Below are positions 41,777 to 50,918 of a stretch of 64,000 nt of DNA, piece after piece. Within the stretch, counting starts at the first letter, position 1. Every line of letters starts with the position of its first letter. The DNA comes from CTSoil-075 sp042610375 (GTDB taxonomy: Bacteria > Bacillota > Negativicutes > DSM-13327). The DNA is taken from positions 248,001 to 312,000 of the forward strand of contig NZ_JBGJZL010000001.1 in assembly GCF_042610375.1 (NCBI RefSeq), read 5' to 3'. The notes beneath the pieces were generated by a model. The model was not told where the DNA came from, made no database searches, and worked only from the letters and a program-made list of their open reading frames with translations. The position numbers were made by a program, and so were the translations under genes.

Positions 41777-44700
41777 TTAACTGTTTTCTTGACGATCGAC
41801 TTTATACCAAGCTACATACATCGTTGGTAATACTAATAGTGTCAAAATCGTTGCACCAAATAAACCAGCAGCAATAGCTACTGCCATGGGTCCCCAGAAT
41901 ATGCTTGAAAACAGAGGAATCATTGCCAAGATTGCCGCTGCCGCCGTTAATAAGATAGGACGACAACGAATGATTGTCGCATCAATCACTGCATTCCATA
42001 TTGATTGTCCATTTGAAACGAGTTGTTCAATTTGGTCTATCAAAATTACAGAATTACGCATAATAATCCCAGATAAAGCTAAAATTCCTAATTGAACGAC
42101 AAAACCGATTGGATTGCCCGTTACTAAAAGCCCCACAACTACACCAATAATGCCAAGGGGTGCCGTTAATAACGTCAATACCATTTTGGCTATATTTTGC
42201 AGCTGAATCATTAGCAAAATCATAATGGCTCCCACCATCAGAGGTATGGGTTCAGACATAAATTTACCAGCTTTTATACTATCTTCTAGTGATCCATCTA
42301 ATTCAATTGTATAGCCAAAAGGTAAATTTCCACGTAACTCTTTAAGACTTTCATATACTTGTTGTGTAACATCATTGCCCATAAATTCAGGATTTGTTTC
42401 AGCTTGGATAATAACCATAGACTTCAAGCCTCGCCGCCACAAAAGCCCCTCTTCTGCATCATAACTTATTTTTGCAATTTGATCTACGGGAATGTATTTT
42501 CCATTACCAATATGAATATTTAAATCTTTCATGCGTGAAATGTCATTTCGATCTTGCGGGGCACCTCGAAATAACATGCTGATCGTTCTATCTTGTACGC
42601 GAAAATCTGCGATCGTTGCACCAGTTAATTGGCCTTGTAGAGACGATGCTAATGAGGCAGTATCAACTCCTAGCATCCTTGCCTTATTCTGATCAACCTC
42701 AAAATGTATGACTTTACTCTTTTCATCCCAGTTCATATTTACATTTTTTGCACCTGGATGTGCAACTAAGGAATCTTGTACTTTTTGAGCAATTTGTTTA
42801 ACTTTTGCAGGATCATATCCTCGAACGCGTAACATAATCGGATATTCTGCCGAAGGACCATTAGGAATCACTTTCGTATGCCCTCTTACGCTGCTAAATT
42901 CTTCATTTAAGAGCTGAGAGATTTTTTTTTGTAACCCATCACGAACCTTTGCATCTTTAGCAACAATAATAAACTCAGTAAAATTTGGTTTATTAAAAGT
43001 CGGTTCAAAACTTAAAACAAAGCGCGGAGCTCCTTCACCGATATGATAAGTGAAGTAATCAATATCAGGATCATTTTCTATACGTTTTGCAAAGGTTTTT
43101 GCGACTTCTTCTGTCGCTTTTAAGGAAGCTCCTTCGGGCAATTTCATTTGCACAATGAGCTCAGGCCGAGTCGATGCAGGAAAAAATTCCTGTTTTACTA
43201 AACCCATTGATAAAACAGCAGAAACAAAACATGCCATTGTTCCGAGTAACACTTGTTTCTTATGAGTTAAGCACCAAATTAGAACACCTTTAAATAGTCG
43301 ATAAAATTTAGTATCGTATACGTCATGTTCTTCACCTTTAGCGCCAGCCGACTCTACTTTTATAAATAGATACCCTAATAAAGGCGTAACTGTTCCAGCA
43401 GTAATCCAAGATAGGAGTAATGCGATCACCACTACGGTAAAAATGCTACCACAATACTCAGCAGCAGTTCCCTTTGCAAAACCAATAGGAATAAATCCTG
43501 CACAAGTTACTAAGGCGCCCGTCAAACGAGGATAGGCTGTTGCGGTATAAGCATAGCAAGCAGCATTAAATCGTGTCCAGCCTTGTTCCATTTTTACGGC
43601 CATCATCTCAATCGTAATGATGGCATCATCAACTAAAAGTCCCAAAGCAATAATGAGAGCACCCAGGGATATTTTATGCAGATCAATCCCCATAAAATTC
43701 ATGAAGGTAAACACAGCTGCAATGACTAAAGGGATACAAAGAGCCACGATGACACCTGAACGCATCCCTAGACTAAGAAAGCTTACAATCAATACAATAA
43801 CAACAGCTTCTCCTAAGGATTCTACGAATTCATCAATCGATGTTTCTACAACCTTCGGCTGATTGACAGTTTGATTGAGTTCTAATCCTACTGGCAATTC
43901 TTTTTTAACTTGTTCAATGGTAGTCTCCAAATTTTCGCCAAGGGTCAGTATATTTCCCCCTGGTTCCATTGCCAAGGAAATTCCTATAGCAGGCTGTCCA
44001 TTATAAAACATTTTAGGATCAGTAGGTTCAGTATAACCACGGCTTACTTTAGCTATATCTCCCAAACGAACAGTATTACCATTACCCTTAATCGGTACAC
44101 TACGAATATCCTCTACATCTTCAAACATGCCTGTGACGCGTAAATAAACATTGTCAGAAGCAGTCTCAAACATTCCCGAAGCGGTCATCGCATTTTGTGC
44201 TTGCAGAGTAGAAATAATCGTATTTGGATCAATGCCCAGTTTAGACAGTTTGCTATTTTCAACCTCAATATATATCTTTTCCGTTTGCACTCCAAGAAGT
44301 TTAACCTTTTTTACACTAGGAACATCGAGGAGTAGGCGACGAATTTTTTCTGCCTTTTCTCGCATCTCCTCATAAGTGTATCCATCACCTGTAAGTGTGT
44401 ACACTACCCCATATACCTCATCAAACCGATCATCAAAATTGGGAGGCAAAGCACCTTCAGGGAGAGTGCTCTTCATATCATTAATCATATTGCGAGCTTC
44501 CATCCATGTTGACCGAACATCTTTCTTGAGAACAGTGTCTTTTAAAACTACGTAAGTAATTGTTTGCCCCGGAGTAGAATAACTTTTTACATAGTCAAGT
44601 CCAGGTAAATCTTGCAGTTTTTTTTCGATTTTATCCGTGACCTGTTCTTCCATTTGCCGAGCAGTAGCTCCTGGCCAACTAACCTGGACAATCATCTGTT

Positions 44701-44836
44701 TGATCGTAAAGTCAGGATCTTCCATACGCCCTAGTTTATTATAGGAGACAACCCCCATAATAAAAAATAATATAATAAAGAAATAGATAAATTGCTTATG
44801 ATTTAGAGACCATTCAGTAAGATTCAAATTTTTCAT
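41777..44836 (-). CDS. RND-family efflux pump inner-membrane subunit
   Basis: Proton-driven RND exporter of 1019 residues in the AcrB/HAE superfamily. It has a first transmembrane helix (about 13-32), two large periplasmic loops (about 33-330 and 555-855), and two blocks of transmembrane helices, the first including ALGLLVDDAIITIEMM with the paired aspartates of TM4 used for proton relay. FSSIFWGPMAVAIAAGLFGATILTLLVLPTMYV ends the second block. It overlaps the fusion-protein gene by 4 bases. TolC at 37201-38487 is the likely exit duct. Substrates are unknown; the sequence looks nearer to pumps such as MexW/OqxB relatives than to metal exporters. Confidence 0.93.
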   Translation of the reverse strand: MKNLNLTEWSLNHKQFIYFFIILFFIMGVVSYNKLGRMEDPDFTIKQMIVQVSWPGATARQMEEQVTDKIEKKLQDLPGLDYVKSYSTPGQTITYVVLKDTVLKKDVRSTWMEARNMINDMKSTLPEGALPPNFDDRFDEVYGVVYTLTGDGYTYEEMREKAEKIRRLLLDVPSVKKVKLLGVQTEKIYIEVENSKLSKLGIDPNTIISTLQAQNAMTASGMFETASDNVYLRVTGMFEDVEDIRSVPIKGNGNTVRLGDIAKVSRGYTEPTDPKMFYNGQPAIGISLAMEPGGNILTLGENLETTIEQVKKELPVGLELNQTVNQPKVVETSIDEFVESLGEAVVIVLIVSFLSLGMRSGVIVALCIPLVIAAVFTFMNFMGIDLHKISLGALIIALGLLVDDAIITIEMMAVKMEQGWTRFNAACYAYTATAYPRLTGALVTCAGFIPIGFAKGTAAEYCGSIFTVVVIALLLSWITAGTVTPLLGYLFIKVESAGAKGEEHDVYDTKFYRLFKGVLIWCLTHKKQVLLGTMACFVSAVLSMGLVKQEFFPASTRPELIVQMKLPEGASLKATEEVAKTFAKRIENDPDIDYFTYHIGEGAPRFVLSFEPTFNKPNFTEFIIVAKDAKVRDGLQKKISQLLNEEFSSVRGHTKVIPNGPSAEYPIMLRVRGYDPAKVKQIAQKVQDSLVAHPGAKNVNMNWDEKSKVIHFEVDQNKARMLGVDTASLASSLQGQLTGATIADFRVQDRTISMLFRGAPQDRNDISRMKDLNIHIGNGKYIPVDQIAKISYDAEEGLLWRRGLKSMVIIQAETNPEFMGNDVTQQVYESLKELRGNLPFGYTIELDGSLEDSIKAGKFMSEPIPLMVGAIMILLMIQLQNIAKMVLTLLTAPLGIIGVVVGLLVTGNPIGFVVQLGILALSGIIMRNSVILIDQIEQLVSNGQSIWNAVIDATIIRCRPILLTAAAAILAMIPLFSSIFWGPMAVAIAAGLFGATILTLLVLPTMYVAWYKVDRQENS

Positions 44837-45942
44837 AAAGTATCACCAATAATACGTACTTTTTGTCCTTCTCTTAACTTATGTACTCCAGCTGTCACAA
44901 TCACATCGCCATTTTGAAGTCCTTCCAGAACTTGAACTTTTCCATCAACAAAAGTACCAATTTTGATAGAACGAAGCGTCACAGTCTCATCGTTAATAAC
45001 CCAAACTCCAGGAGTATTGCTCGGTTGATAAATCGCGGCAAGGGGAATATAAGCTGCCGTTTTCTGCTCTCCCATATTGGCTACCATTACCGTAGACGTC
45101 ATTCCGAGTTTTACTTCTTGAGGCGGCTTCAGCAAACTCACGCGTACTTTATAAGTCCGAGATATAGCATCTGCCATAGGGGCAATTTCTCTAATGACAG
45201 CATCTACACTCACAGTAGGTAACGCCCAAAAAGTAACTTTGAGCTCTTTAACTTTGCGTAATTCGTCAATACGATTTTCAGGAACATTAATCTCAACTTC
45301 TCGCTCTCCATCTTGCACGATCGTAATCACAGATTGTCCTGCTGAAACCACTTGCCCTGCTTCTGCCGTAATACTTGAAACAATACCTCCTTTGTCCGCA
45401 TATAACAGGCTATAATCCAATTGATTAGCGCCTTGAGTATATTGAGCTGATGCCTGACGTACATTGGATTTAGCTACCTCATAGGCATTTTCATACTGAT
45501 CTAAGGTAGAGCGGCTCACTGCATTTCCTTCATATAACTGACGATAACGATTCAGATTACTCTCTGCTAATCGCAGTCCAGATGCTGCTGAATCAACTTG
45601 AGCCAAATTATTATTTACCGTTTGGCGAACATCTTTCGGATCGATTTGCATTAATATATCCCCTGAATTTACAGTACTACCTAATTGCACATTCCTCTTG
45701 ATAATTTTGCCACCGACTTGAAATGCTAATTGACTCTCATATCTGCCATGTACATCCCCTGAATAGGTAAAGTTCTGTCCTGCTCCTGCCATACTGACAA
45801 CAGCCGTACGCACGGCTAGAATTTCCTCTGTAGTCACTTTTGTCTGAGCTTGCCCTTTCCACATGACTCCACCGATAAGACTTACCAATACTAAACCTGC
45901 GACGATACCAGCGTATATTTTTTTCTTGGGTAAATTTTTCAT
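44833..45942 (-). CDS. RND efflux periplasmic adaptor (membrane fusion protein)
   Basis: Periplasmic adaptor of 369 residues linking the RND pump to an outer-membrane channel. It has an N-terminal membrane anchor (about 8-26, no lipobox), a biotinyl-lipoyl-like half-motif (ESQLAFQVGGKIIKRNVQLGSTVNSGDILMQID), an alpha-hairpin (about 105-165), the second lipoyl half (YADKGGIVSSITAEAGQVVSAGQSV), a beta-barrel and a membrane-proximal domain. AAGGAG precedes ATG. The gene is coupled to the pump gene and lies directly after a palindromic operator. Confidence 0.92.
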   Translation of the reverse strand: MKNLPKKKIYAGIVAGLVLVSLIGGVMWKGQAQTKVTTEEILAVRTAVVSMAGAGQNFTYSGDVHGRYESQLAFQVGGKIIKRNVQLGSTVNSGDILMQIDPKDVRQTVNNNLAQVDSAASGLRLAESNLNRYRQLYEGNAVSRSTLDQYENAYEVAKSNVRQASAQYTQGANQLDYSLLYADKGGIVSSITAEAGQVVSAGQSVITIVQDGEREVEINVPENRIDELRKVKELKVTFWALPTVSVDAVIREIAPMADAISRTYKVRVSLLKPPQEVKLGMTSTVMVANMGEQKTAAYIPLAAIYQPSNTPGVWVINDETVTLRSIKIGTFVDGKVQVLEGLQNGDVIVTAGVHKLREGQKVRIIGDTL

Positions 45943-45960
45943 TTTTCCACTCCTTTTTAA

Positions 45961-45977
45961 TTAAACGTTTATTTAAT
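45961..45977. promoter_or_regulatory. Probable TetR operator before the RND operon
   Basis: TTAAACGTTTATTTAAT with palindromic core TAAACGTTTA lies 18 bases before the adaptor start codon. The identical 17-base sequence occurs over the tetR promoter at 46659-46675, and tetR lies between the two copies, which points to control of both by that regulator. Confidence 0.72.
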
Positions 45978-45987
45978 ATAAAATAAA

Positions 45988-46015
45988 AAAATAAGCACCT
46001 GGCATTTCTTATTTT
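45988..46015 (-). terminator. Terminator or attenuator overlapping the tetR stop
   Basis: AAAATAAG pairs with CTTATTTT over a 12-base loop, followed by TTTTATTT on the minus strand; the tetR stop codon is in the left arm. The stem is AT-only, so some read-through into the pump genes is likely. Confidence 0.5.
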
Positions 46016-46635
46016 AAAAGATCCCGTGGTGCTAAAACTCCATGTAGGTAGGTTTCGATGGCTTGAGCAATATAATACTCAGCCTGGTCAGCTCGAGATG
46101 GTAAAGTCCCTTTAGATAAGTGCTGAGTAAAAAAATAAAAATGTATGATACTTGTCAAAGTAAACGCTGCATAGGTCGGCTCTAAATCAGAACGAAATTC
46201 TCCTATGGCAACAGCTTGAGAGATGCACTCACTAAGAAAGTGATGTAATTCAAAGATTTCTTTTTTTACAATGTTATCAAAGGACACGGTAGGATTAATA
46301 ATTTCTCCATAGACTAGATAACTTGTATATGGGCATTGTTTATGGATTTTCACTGACATTGCACCAAAATGACGGATTTTATCACTAGAAGAAACATCTT
46401 CCTTACGAAGAATATCAATGAGTTCTGAGATACTAGCGAATTGATCTTTTAGTATACTCACATATAAATTTTCTTTTCCGCCAAAATAGTAAGAAATTAA
46501 AGCGACATTTACATCAGCGGCTTGGGCTAATTCTTTAACGGATACAGCCGCATAACCTTTCATCGCAAACAAGGGAATAGCAGCATCAATAATTCGATCC
46601 ATCGTTGATTTGTCTTGAGATTTTTCTTTTTTCAA
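46009..46635 (-). CDS. TetR/AcrR-family repressor of the RND pump
   Basis: Regulator of 208 residues. Residues about 10-58 form the TetR helix-turn-helix domain (TMDRIIDAAIPLFAMKGYAAVSVKELAQAADVNVALISYYFGGKENLY); the remainder is helical and would bind the inducer and form the dimer. It starts with TTG, with AAAGGAGG ahead. Identical operator-like sequences stand upstream of its own gene and of the adaptor gene, so it very probably represses itself and the pump. The inducer is unknown. Confidence 0.9.
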   Translation of the reverse strand: MKKEKSQDKSTMDRIIDAAIPLFAMKGYAAVSVKELAQAADVNVALISYYFGGKENLYVSILKDQFASISELIDILRKEDVSSSDKIRHFGAMSVKIHKQCPYTSYLVYGEIINPTVSFDNIVKKEIFELHHFLSECISQAVAIGEFRSDLEPTYAAFTLTSIIHFYFFTQHLSKGTLPSRADQAEYYIAQAIETYLHGVLAPRDLLK

Positions 46636-46658
46636 GTATATTCCTCCTTTACAATATT

Positions 46659-46675
46659 TTAAACGTTTATTTAAT
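46659..46675. promoter_or_regulatory. Probable TetR operator over the tetR promoter
   Basis: Second exact copy of TTAAACGTTTATTTAAT, overlapping the -10 element of the tetR promoter, as expected for autorepression. Confidence 0.72.
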
Positions 46676-46702
46676 TATATTGAACTTTTATAAATTTGTC
46701 TA
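46674..46702 (-). promoter_or_regulatory. Sigma-A promoter of tetR
   Basis: TAGACA, 17 bases, TATAAT on the minus strand: one mismatch to the consensus -35 and a perfect -10. The operator copy overlaps its downstream edge. Confidence 0.65.
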
Positions 46703-46704
46703 CA

Positions 46705-46742
46705 AATAATTAAGACTTGGCTTATGCCAAGTCTTAATTATT
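46705..46742 (-). terminator. Terminator after the S55 protease gene
   Basis: A perfect 17-bp inverted repeat with loop TTAT lies 7 bases past the stop codon. Its core (AAGACTTGGC-TTAT-GCCAAGTCTTA) closely resembles a sequence at 58478-58503 in the repeat region before the MFS gene, so it may belong to a dispersed palindromic repeat family. Confidence 0.75.
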
Positions 46743-46748
46743 TCTTAG

Positions 46749-48524
46749 TTATTTATTTTTTTCTACGTTGATCACGATTTGTGTATCCCCACTAATAAGA
46801 TAGTCCGTAGCAAGACTGTTCTTACGTTTTACTTTTGTATCTTTCTTTACACTTGTATCACTTTTTTTATCAGCATTGTTGTCTTGTTTTTTGTTTTCAT
46901 TCGTATGTTTTTTGGGCTGTTTCGTTGCATCACCAATGATATCAGCGATATCCATATCGAATATTTCAACGACAATATCATTATTCCGATCACGAGCAAG
47001 AAAATCTGAAACAACATCTGCAAACTTTTTGTTTTTGTCTTTAGATTTATTTAACGTAATTAATTCTTCATCAATCACTTGATTTTTGGCTAGTAATTGT
47101 AGAACGGGTACCATACCCCCGCCTCTTACTTCTAAAGTAAGAGAGCCTTCAGGTTGATCCACAGGAATCTTAAAAGGAACTACACGGGTAATAGTCTCGC
47201 CACGAAATGGTTTTAAATTGACAGAGATATCAATCGTTTCTCCTGGTTTTGCCGTAATATTTTTGGTATGAGCTTCCACAATATCAGCCGTCCGTCGTTC
47301 ATCATCAACACTTACATTCACCTTAACGTCCATAATGTCAACAGGGTTATACTGATTACTAGCAAGCATACTCATTGCGTCAAAAAACTCTGCAACTGCA
47401 GCTTCACCAATATTGGCTGGACTATAAAACATATTATCGCGTTTAATGACCTCGCCTGGCATATTGCGCGCTGAAATTTCAAAACTCACCTTGGCTGTAC
47501 CTGAGCCCGTACGGTCTATGGTTTTGTCAATCACGTTAAATAAAGTGGTCGCTGATAGGGCAGGAAATAGCTGTTCGTCCTGTACCACCTGCACAGCAGC
47601 TTCCTGTTTTTTCCCAGTTCCTTTGTCTTCGACTTCCATCGAGATGGGAACAACAGCTGGATATTGATCTACTTTGCCAGCAATTCCCGATCCACGATCT
47701 TGATTAATGATGCCAACGGCCTCTCCAACTGTCCCCACCTTAAATGAATTTTCCAATCCATTTATTGTTGTAAAAATATAGGCATTGGTCATAAAATAAC
47801 CTACATTTCCTTTTTTAAGAAAAGGGTGTCCAAAGGCTAACACTTTATCCCCTTCTATATATGTTACAGTTCCTAATGCTCCTACACTTACATCACCACG
47901 AACTAATTCTACACCAACCGCACTACCAGGTTCGAGGGGATCAAATTTTATCGTTGATGGAGATTCTCCTACCCCATAAGGTGCTAAGTTAAGTGGTTTT
48001 AATTTATCCTGTAACATCGTTAATGCATGTTCACTAAAGCCAGAGACCATGATGGGTGTCGCCAGTTCTTCAAAACCAGGAACTGGTGTCTTTTCTACTG
48101 TACTTGAATTATAACGATCAGGCATATCCCACAATTTTAGCATATCCCCAATAGGCGTTACCATACCAATCTTATGATCCGTTAATGCCCAGCCATAAGC
48201 AACGGCACCTATTAATTTGTTATTGATATACACTGGGCTGCCACTCATACCTTGAGCAATCCCTCCTGTACGATCAATCACATCACCATAAGTTCGTACT
48301 AGAATCAAATCACCAGTAGCCCCTTTGTTTTCCATGATCCCTAAAATTTCTACGCCAAATTCTTCTAGCTTGGTTCCCGAGACTACAGTTTTACCAATTC
48401 CTTGCATTCCTGGTTTAATCTCATCTACAGGCATAAATTCTGTTGCTGCCTGGCCTAGAGACACTGGTAATACTAATAAAAAAACAAGCAGTGCCAGACG
48501 ACACTGCCTGAACATTTTTTTCAA
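46749..48524 (-). CDS. SpoIVB-type S55 serine peptidase domain protein
   Basis: Exported protein of 591 residues with a SpoIVB peptidase S55 domain in the N-terminal third: FMPVDEIKPGMQGIGKTVVSGTKLEEFGVEILG, then the catalytic-serine motif GGIAQGMSGSPVY (about 87-99) and VAFGHPFL-like VLAFGHPFLKKG. The remainder is beta-rich (about 230-500) and ends in a long K, D, N-rich tail (about 510-580). SpoIVB itself is a sporulation signalling protease of about 430 residues with a PDZ domain; that PDZ is not evident here. TTG at 48524 is chosen because GGGTGATC sits 4-6 bases upstream; a GTG at 48533 is possible. It follows the small hammerhead gene and is probably co-transcribed. Confidence 0.85.
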   Translation of the reverse strand: MKKMFRQCRLALLVFLLVLPVSLGQAATEFMPVDEIKPGMQGIGKTVVSGTKLEEFGVEILGIMENKGATGDLILVRTYGDVIDRTGGIAQGMSGSPVYINNKLIGAVAYGWALTDHKIGMVTPIGDMLKLWDMPDRYNSSTVEKTPVPGFEELATPIMVSGFSEHALTMLQDKLKPLNLAPYGVGESPSTIKFDPLEPGSAVGVELVRGDVSVGALGTVTYIEGDKVLAFGHPFLKKGNVGYFMTNAYIFTTINGLENSFKVGTVGEAVGIINQDRGSGIAGKVDQYPAVVPISMEVEDKGTGKKQEAAVQVVQDEQLFPALSATTLFNVIDKTIDRTGSGTAKVSFEISARNMPGEVIKRDNMFYSPANIGEAAVAEFFDAMSMLASNQYNPVDIMDVKVNVSVDDERRTADIVEAHTKNITAKPGETIDISVNLKPFRGETITRVVPFKIPVDQPEGSLTLEVRGGGMVPVLQLLAKNQVIDEELITLNKSKDKNKKFADVVSDFLARDRNNDIVVEIFDMDIADIIGDATKQPKKHTNENKKQDNNADKKSDTSVKKDTKVKRKNSLATDYLISGDTQIVINVEKNK

Positions 48525-48539
48525 ACAGATCACCCTTTC

Positions 48540-48842
48540 CTATTTACTTTCTCGAATCCGTGCAACGACATCACCAATTTTAATTGAATCACCTGATTTG
48601 ACTAATACTTCTGCAACCACTCCATTTGTTGTCGCTCTGGCTGCTGTCACTGGACCTGTCAGTGTATCCACCTTGACTAAAATATCACCTTCTCGCACAG
48701 CAGTACCTGGTGCTAGTAAATAGATTACTTTTCCGGATAGGACCCCTATTTGATCAACTGCAGCATTCGCTGTTACCATCAAGCTACTGGCGATAAGCAC
48801 TAACACCACTGTTGCAATTATGACAAGTTTTTTACTAAACAT
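48540..48842 (-). CDS. Secreted lipoyl-like hammerhead (barrel-sandwich) protein
   Basis: Product of 100 residues from the ATG at 48842 (AAAGGAGGTG ahead). After a signal peptide (about 1-27, ending ANA/A) the whole protein is one biotinyl-lipoyl-like beta-sandwich: GKVIYLLAPGTAVREGDILVKVD and NGVVAEVLVKSGDSIKIGDVVARI. The hairpin that normally carries the modified lysine reads TLTGPVTAARA without lysine, so it is not biotinylated or lipoylated; it resembles the hammerhead of efflux adaptors standing alone. It precedes the S55 protease gene by 15 bases. No function is known to me; a binding module for an envelope partner is possible. Confidence 0.75.
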   Translation of the reverse strand: MFSKKLVIIATVVLVLIASSLMVTANAAVDQIGVLSGKVIYLLAPGTAVREGDILVKVDTLTGPVTAARATTNGVVAEVLVKSGDSIKIGDVVARIRESK

Positions 48843-48953
48843 AAAAAACACCTCCTTTATAATTTAATTATACAGCATTGCCTTCTATAAAGCATTAGGT
48901 ATCTGAAAGAAAATAAATAGTCCAAGATTTTCAAAATATTTTGCACCAGTCAA

Positions 48954-48999
48954 ATAATTAAAACCCGCGCATAATAAGCTATGCAAGGGTTTTAATTAT
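48954..48999 (-). terminator. Terminator of the phosphodiester glycosidase gene
   Basis: ATAATTAAAACCC pairs with GGGTTTTAATTAT, with a further inner GCATA/TATGC stem. It lies about 60 bases past the stop codon at 49061. The AT-rich stem edges supply T-runs on both strands, so it could work in either direction. Confidence 0.6.
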
Positions 49000-49060
49000 G
49001 AGCATCGGGCAAAATAAACTCGAAAATGACTCGTTATTTTTTCAAAGATGCCGTAATTAC

Positions 49061-50482
49061 TTATTGATCTTTAGGAACGATGACTAGAGCATCTCCGACT
49101 AAACGTTCGCGTCCATCCGATGGTTTATTAAGAACCATTCCATTTATAACCATTTCACTAGAACCGCCACCATCTAAATTCATGGCATCAACAGCACCCC
49201 ACTCTTGCATGAAAAGTGCTAATTCGAGCAAGGTCATGCCAATACTGGACTGTTGACGACCATCGACAGTAACGAGAATCACGTGTTTATCTTTAGTAAG
49301 ACCAACTGCTGTCCGTGGTGCACGCCCCGTTGTGATATCACTAGGGAATTCTTCTACTTTACTCGTCAAGAATACACTCCCATTTTTTACAAGCCTCGGT
49401 CCTGCACCAATAACATACTTTGTTTTATCCCATGTCTCACCCATGGTTTGCGTTATTTTTACAGTATCGCCCACTTTTAGATCAAGTAAGGCTTTTTCCA
49501 TAGCACCATGGGCAGATAAGACAACTCCGCCAGGAGGAATGGCAGCATTCCCATGAGCAATCCCTATTATTTTTCCATTATTGATAATATAATCACTACC
49601 AAATTGATTGGTTCCTGTCATACTATCATAATAGTTATTGTATAAAATTAAATCGTCTTGTCCTCGTTCATGATTAACACCCGTAATCGCCACAATTCGC
49701 CCATCGGGTAAAGTGATACTGCCACTAGAATCAACTGAATCCATAATCACTTTACCATCAGATAACACACCAAAAGCAGTGCGTACTACATCTGATGTAC
49801 TTACAATTTCACCATCCATTTTCAACAATCCTATAATTTCACCATTTAGCCCAAAGTATGAAGCATTGACCGCTACGATCGCTTTATTTCGCTCCGCCAT
49901 AGACTGAAGTCTTTCCAAGCCAGAAATTGCGTCATTGGATAATACAGGTTTTATGATATAATCTCCACCAAGAGTAAAATCAACAATATGAGCACTAATC
50001 GCTCCGGCTGCTGTATCACGAATGAGGGAGATATGCTTTACTCCAGGTACAATAGGTTCTTCGATTTTTTGATCAAGACCTTTGTTGATGTCAATGACGA
50101 CCCGATTGGGGTTCGCCAGAGTAAATACTTTATAAGAAACGGATTTTTTTAAATTTATGATTGCCCGTTGCTTACCTGGATCAACTGTTGACAGTTGCAA
50201 ACTACTAACAACGGGATCATTAAATATCATGTCTGGTACACTAATTTGACTGGCAGCATCATCAAAATTAACAATCAATTGATCTGGGTTTTCCGTCAAA
50301 TTCGTTGTAAAGTTGGGTAAAGTTGTTACATCAAAAACAATTCTTAGAATTTGAGGCGTCTGACTATACCTTATTTTTTGCAAAATAGGTTGAGGGCTCT
50401 TAGCCGCTGCTGCCCATCCTACTTGTGCGATTAAAATAATTAAAACCATGATTACACTAATACGTCTACATCTTTGAAACAT
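49061..50482 (-). CDS. AMIN-domain phosphodiester glycosidase (NAGPA family) protein
   Basis: Exported protein of 473 residues. After a signal peptide (about 1-27) comes an AMIN domain (about 34-135: ILRIVFDVTTLPNFTTNLTENPDQLIVNFDD), known to bind peptidoglycan or target proteins to the envelope. The C-terminal part (about 190-470) is the NAGPA phosphodiester glycosidase domain with AVNASYFG, GVLSDGKV, RTAVGLTKDKHVILVTVDGRQ, and WGAVDAMNLDGGGSSEMV. The family removes GlcNAc or sugar phosphodiesters from polysaccharides or wall polymers. AGGAGG precedes ATG. It lies just after the flagellar-operon terminator and appears to be its own unit. The physiological substrate is unknown. Confidence 0.88.
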   Translation of the reverse strand: MFQRCRRISVIMVLIILIAQVGWAAAAKSPQPILQKIRYSQTPQILRIVFDVTTLPNFTTNLTENPDQLIVNFDDAASQISVPDMIFNDPVVSSLQLSTVDPGKQRAIINLKKSVSYKVFTLANPNRVVIDINKGLDQKIEEPIVPGVKHISLIRDTAAGAISAHIVDFTLGGDYIIKPVLSNDAISGLERLQSMAERNKAIVAVNASYFGLNGEIIGLLKMDGEIVSTSDVVRTAFGVLSDGKVIMDSVDSSGSITLPDGRIVAITGVNHERGQDDLILYNNYYDSMTGTNQFGSDYIINNGKIIGIAHGNAAIPPGGVVLSAHGAMEKALLDLKVGDTVKITQTMGETWDKTKYVIGAGPRLVKNGSVFLTSKVEEFPSDITTGRAPRTAVGLTKDKHVILVTVDGRQQSSIGMTLLELALFMQEWGAVDAMNLDGGGSSEMVINGMVLNKPSDGRERLVGDALVIVPKDQ

Positions 50483-50514
50483 ACAAAATCCTCCTGTTTT
50501 TCTAGTTAAATCAA

Positions 50515-50544
50515 GAAAAAAATCCAGGCACTTAAAGTGCCTGG
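50515..50544 (-). terminator. Terminator of the flagellar operon
   Basis: CCAGGCACTT pairs with AAGTGCCTGG, followed on the minus strand by ATTTTTTTCTTG. The stop codon of the rod-binding gene is inside the loop. Strong Rho-independent terminator closing the mreB-flg unit. Confidence 0.88.
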
Positions 50545-50906
50545 GGCTTTTTTACGGCGCTGGCATCAATACGAAGCTGACGATAAAGCATGTCAGCCAG
50601 TCCCATACCACCAGCACTCGCCATATTTTTAGTCATTTCAGTGTCGAGCATTGAAGTCATCATATCTTCCGTGGAAGTATCTACCAATTTTGATTTTTGC
50701 ACAGTTTTACGCATGTCTGTCATCATCATATTGAGAAACATTGCTTCCATGTCCTTACATGTTGCTTTCAATTTCGCATCATCTTTAGACTGCTCAGCTT
50801 TTTCAGTAGCACTTGCTAAGTGTTCAGCAAAGTTACCTGTATCTTTGGTCTGTATTGAATTTATAGTATTGATCATACTCACTGAATCAACTTTTGGTAT
50901 CTGCAT
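50532..50906 (-). CDS. Rod-binding protein (FlgJ N-terminal type)
   Basis: Small protein of 124 residues matching the N-terminal rod-binding domain of FlgJ: KATCKDMEAMFLNMMMTDMRKTVQKSKLVDTSTEDMMTSMLDTEMTKNMASAGGMGLADMLYRQL. FlgJ caps the growing rod in the periplasm. The C-terminal muramidase domain of enterobacterial FlgJ (about 313 residues in all) is absent, as in many non-enteric bacteria, so wall clearance needs a separate enzyme. AAGGTGG precedes ATG. Last gene of the operon, 12 bases after flgI. Confidence 0.88.
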   Translation of the reverse strand: MQIPKVDSVSMINTINSIQTKDTGNFAEHLASATEKAEQSKDDAKLKATCKDMEAMFLNMMMTDMRKTVQKSKLVDTSTEDMMTSMLDTEMTKNMASAGGMGLADMLYRQLRIDASAVKKPQAL

Positions 50907-50918
50907 TCGTACACCACC

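Noticed and set aside
49332..49556. Plus-strand open frames within the phosphodiester glycosidase gene
   Set aside because: Fully antisense to conserved catalytic blocks, without a start signal.
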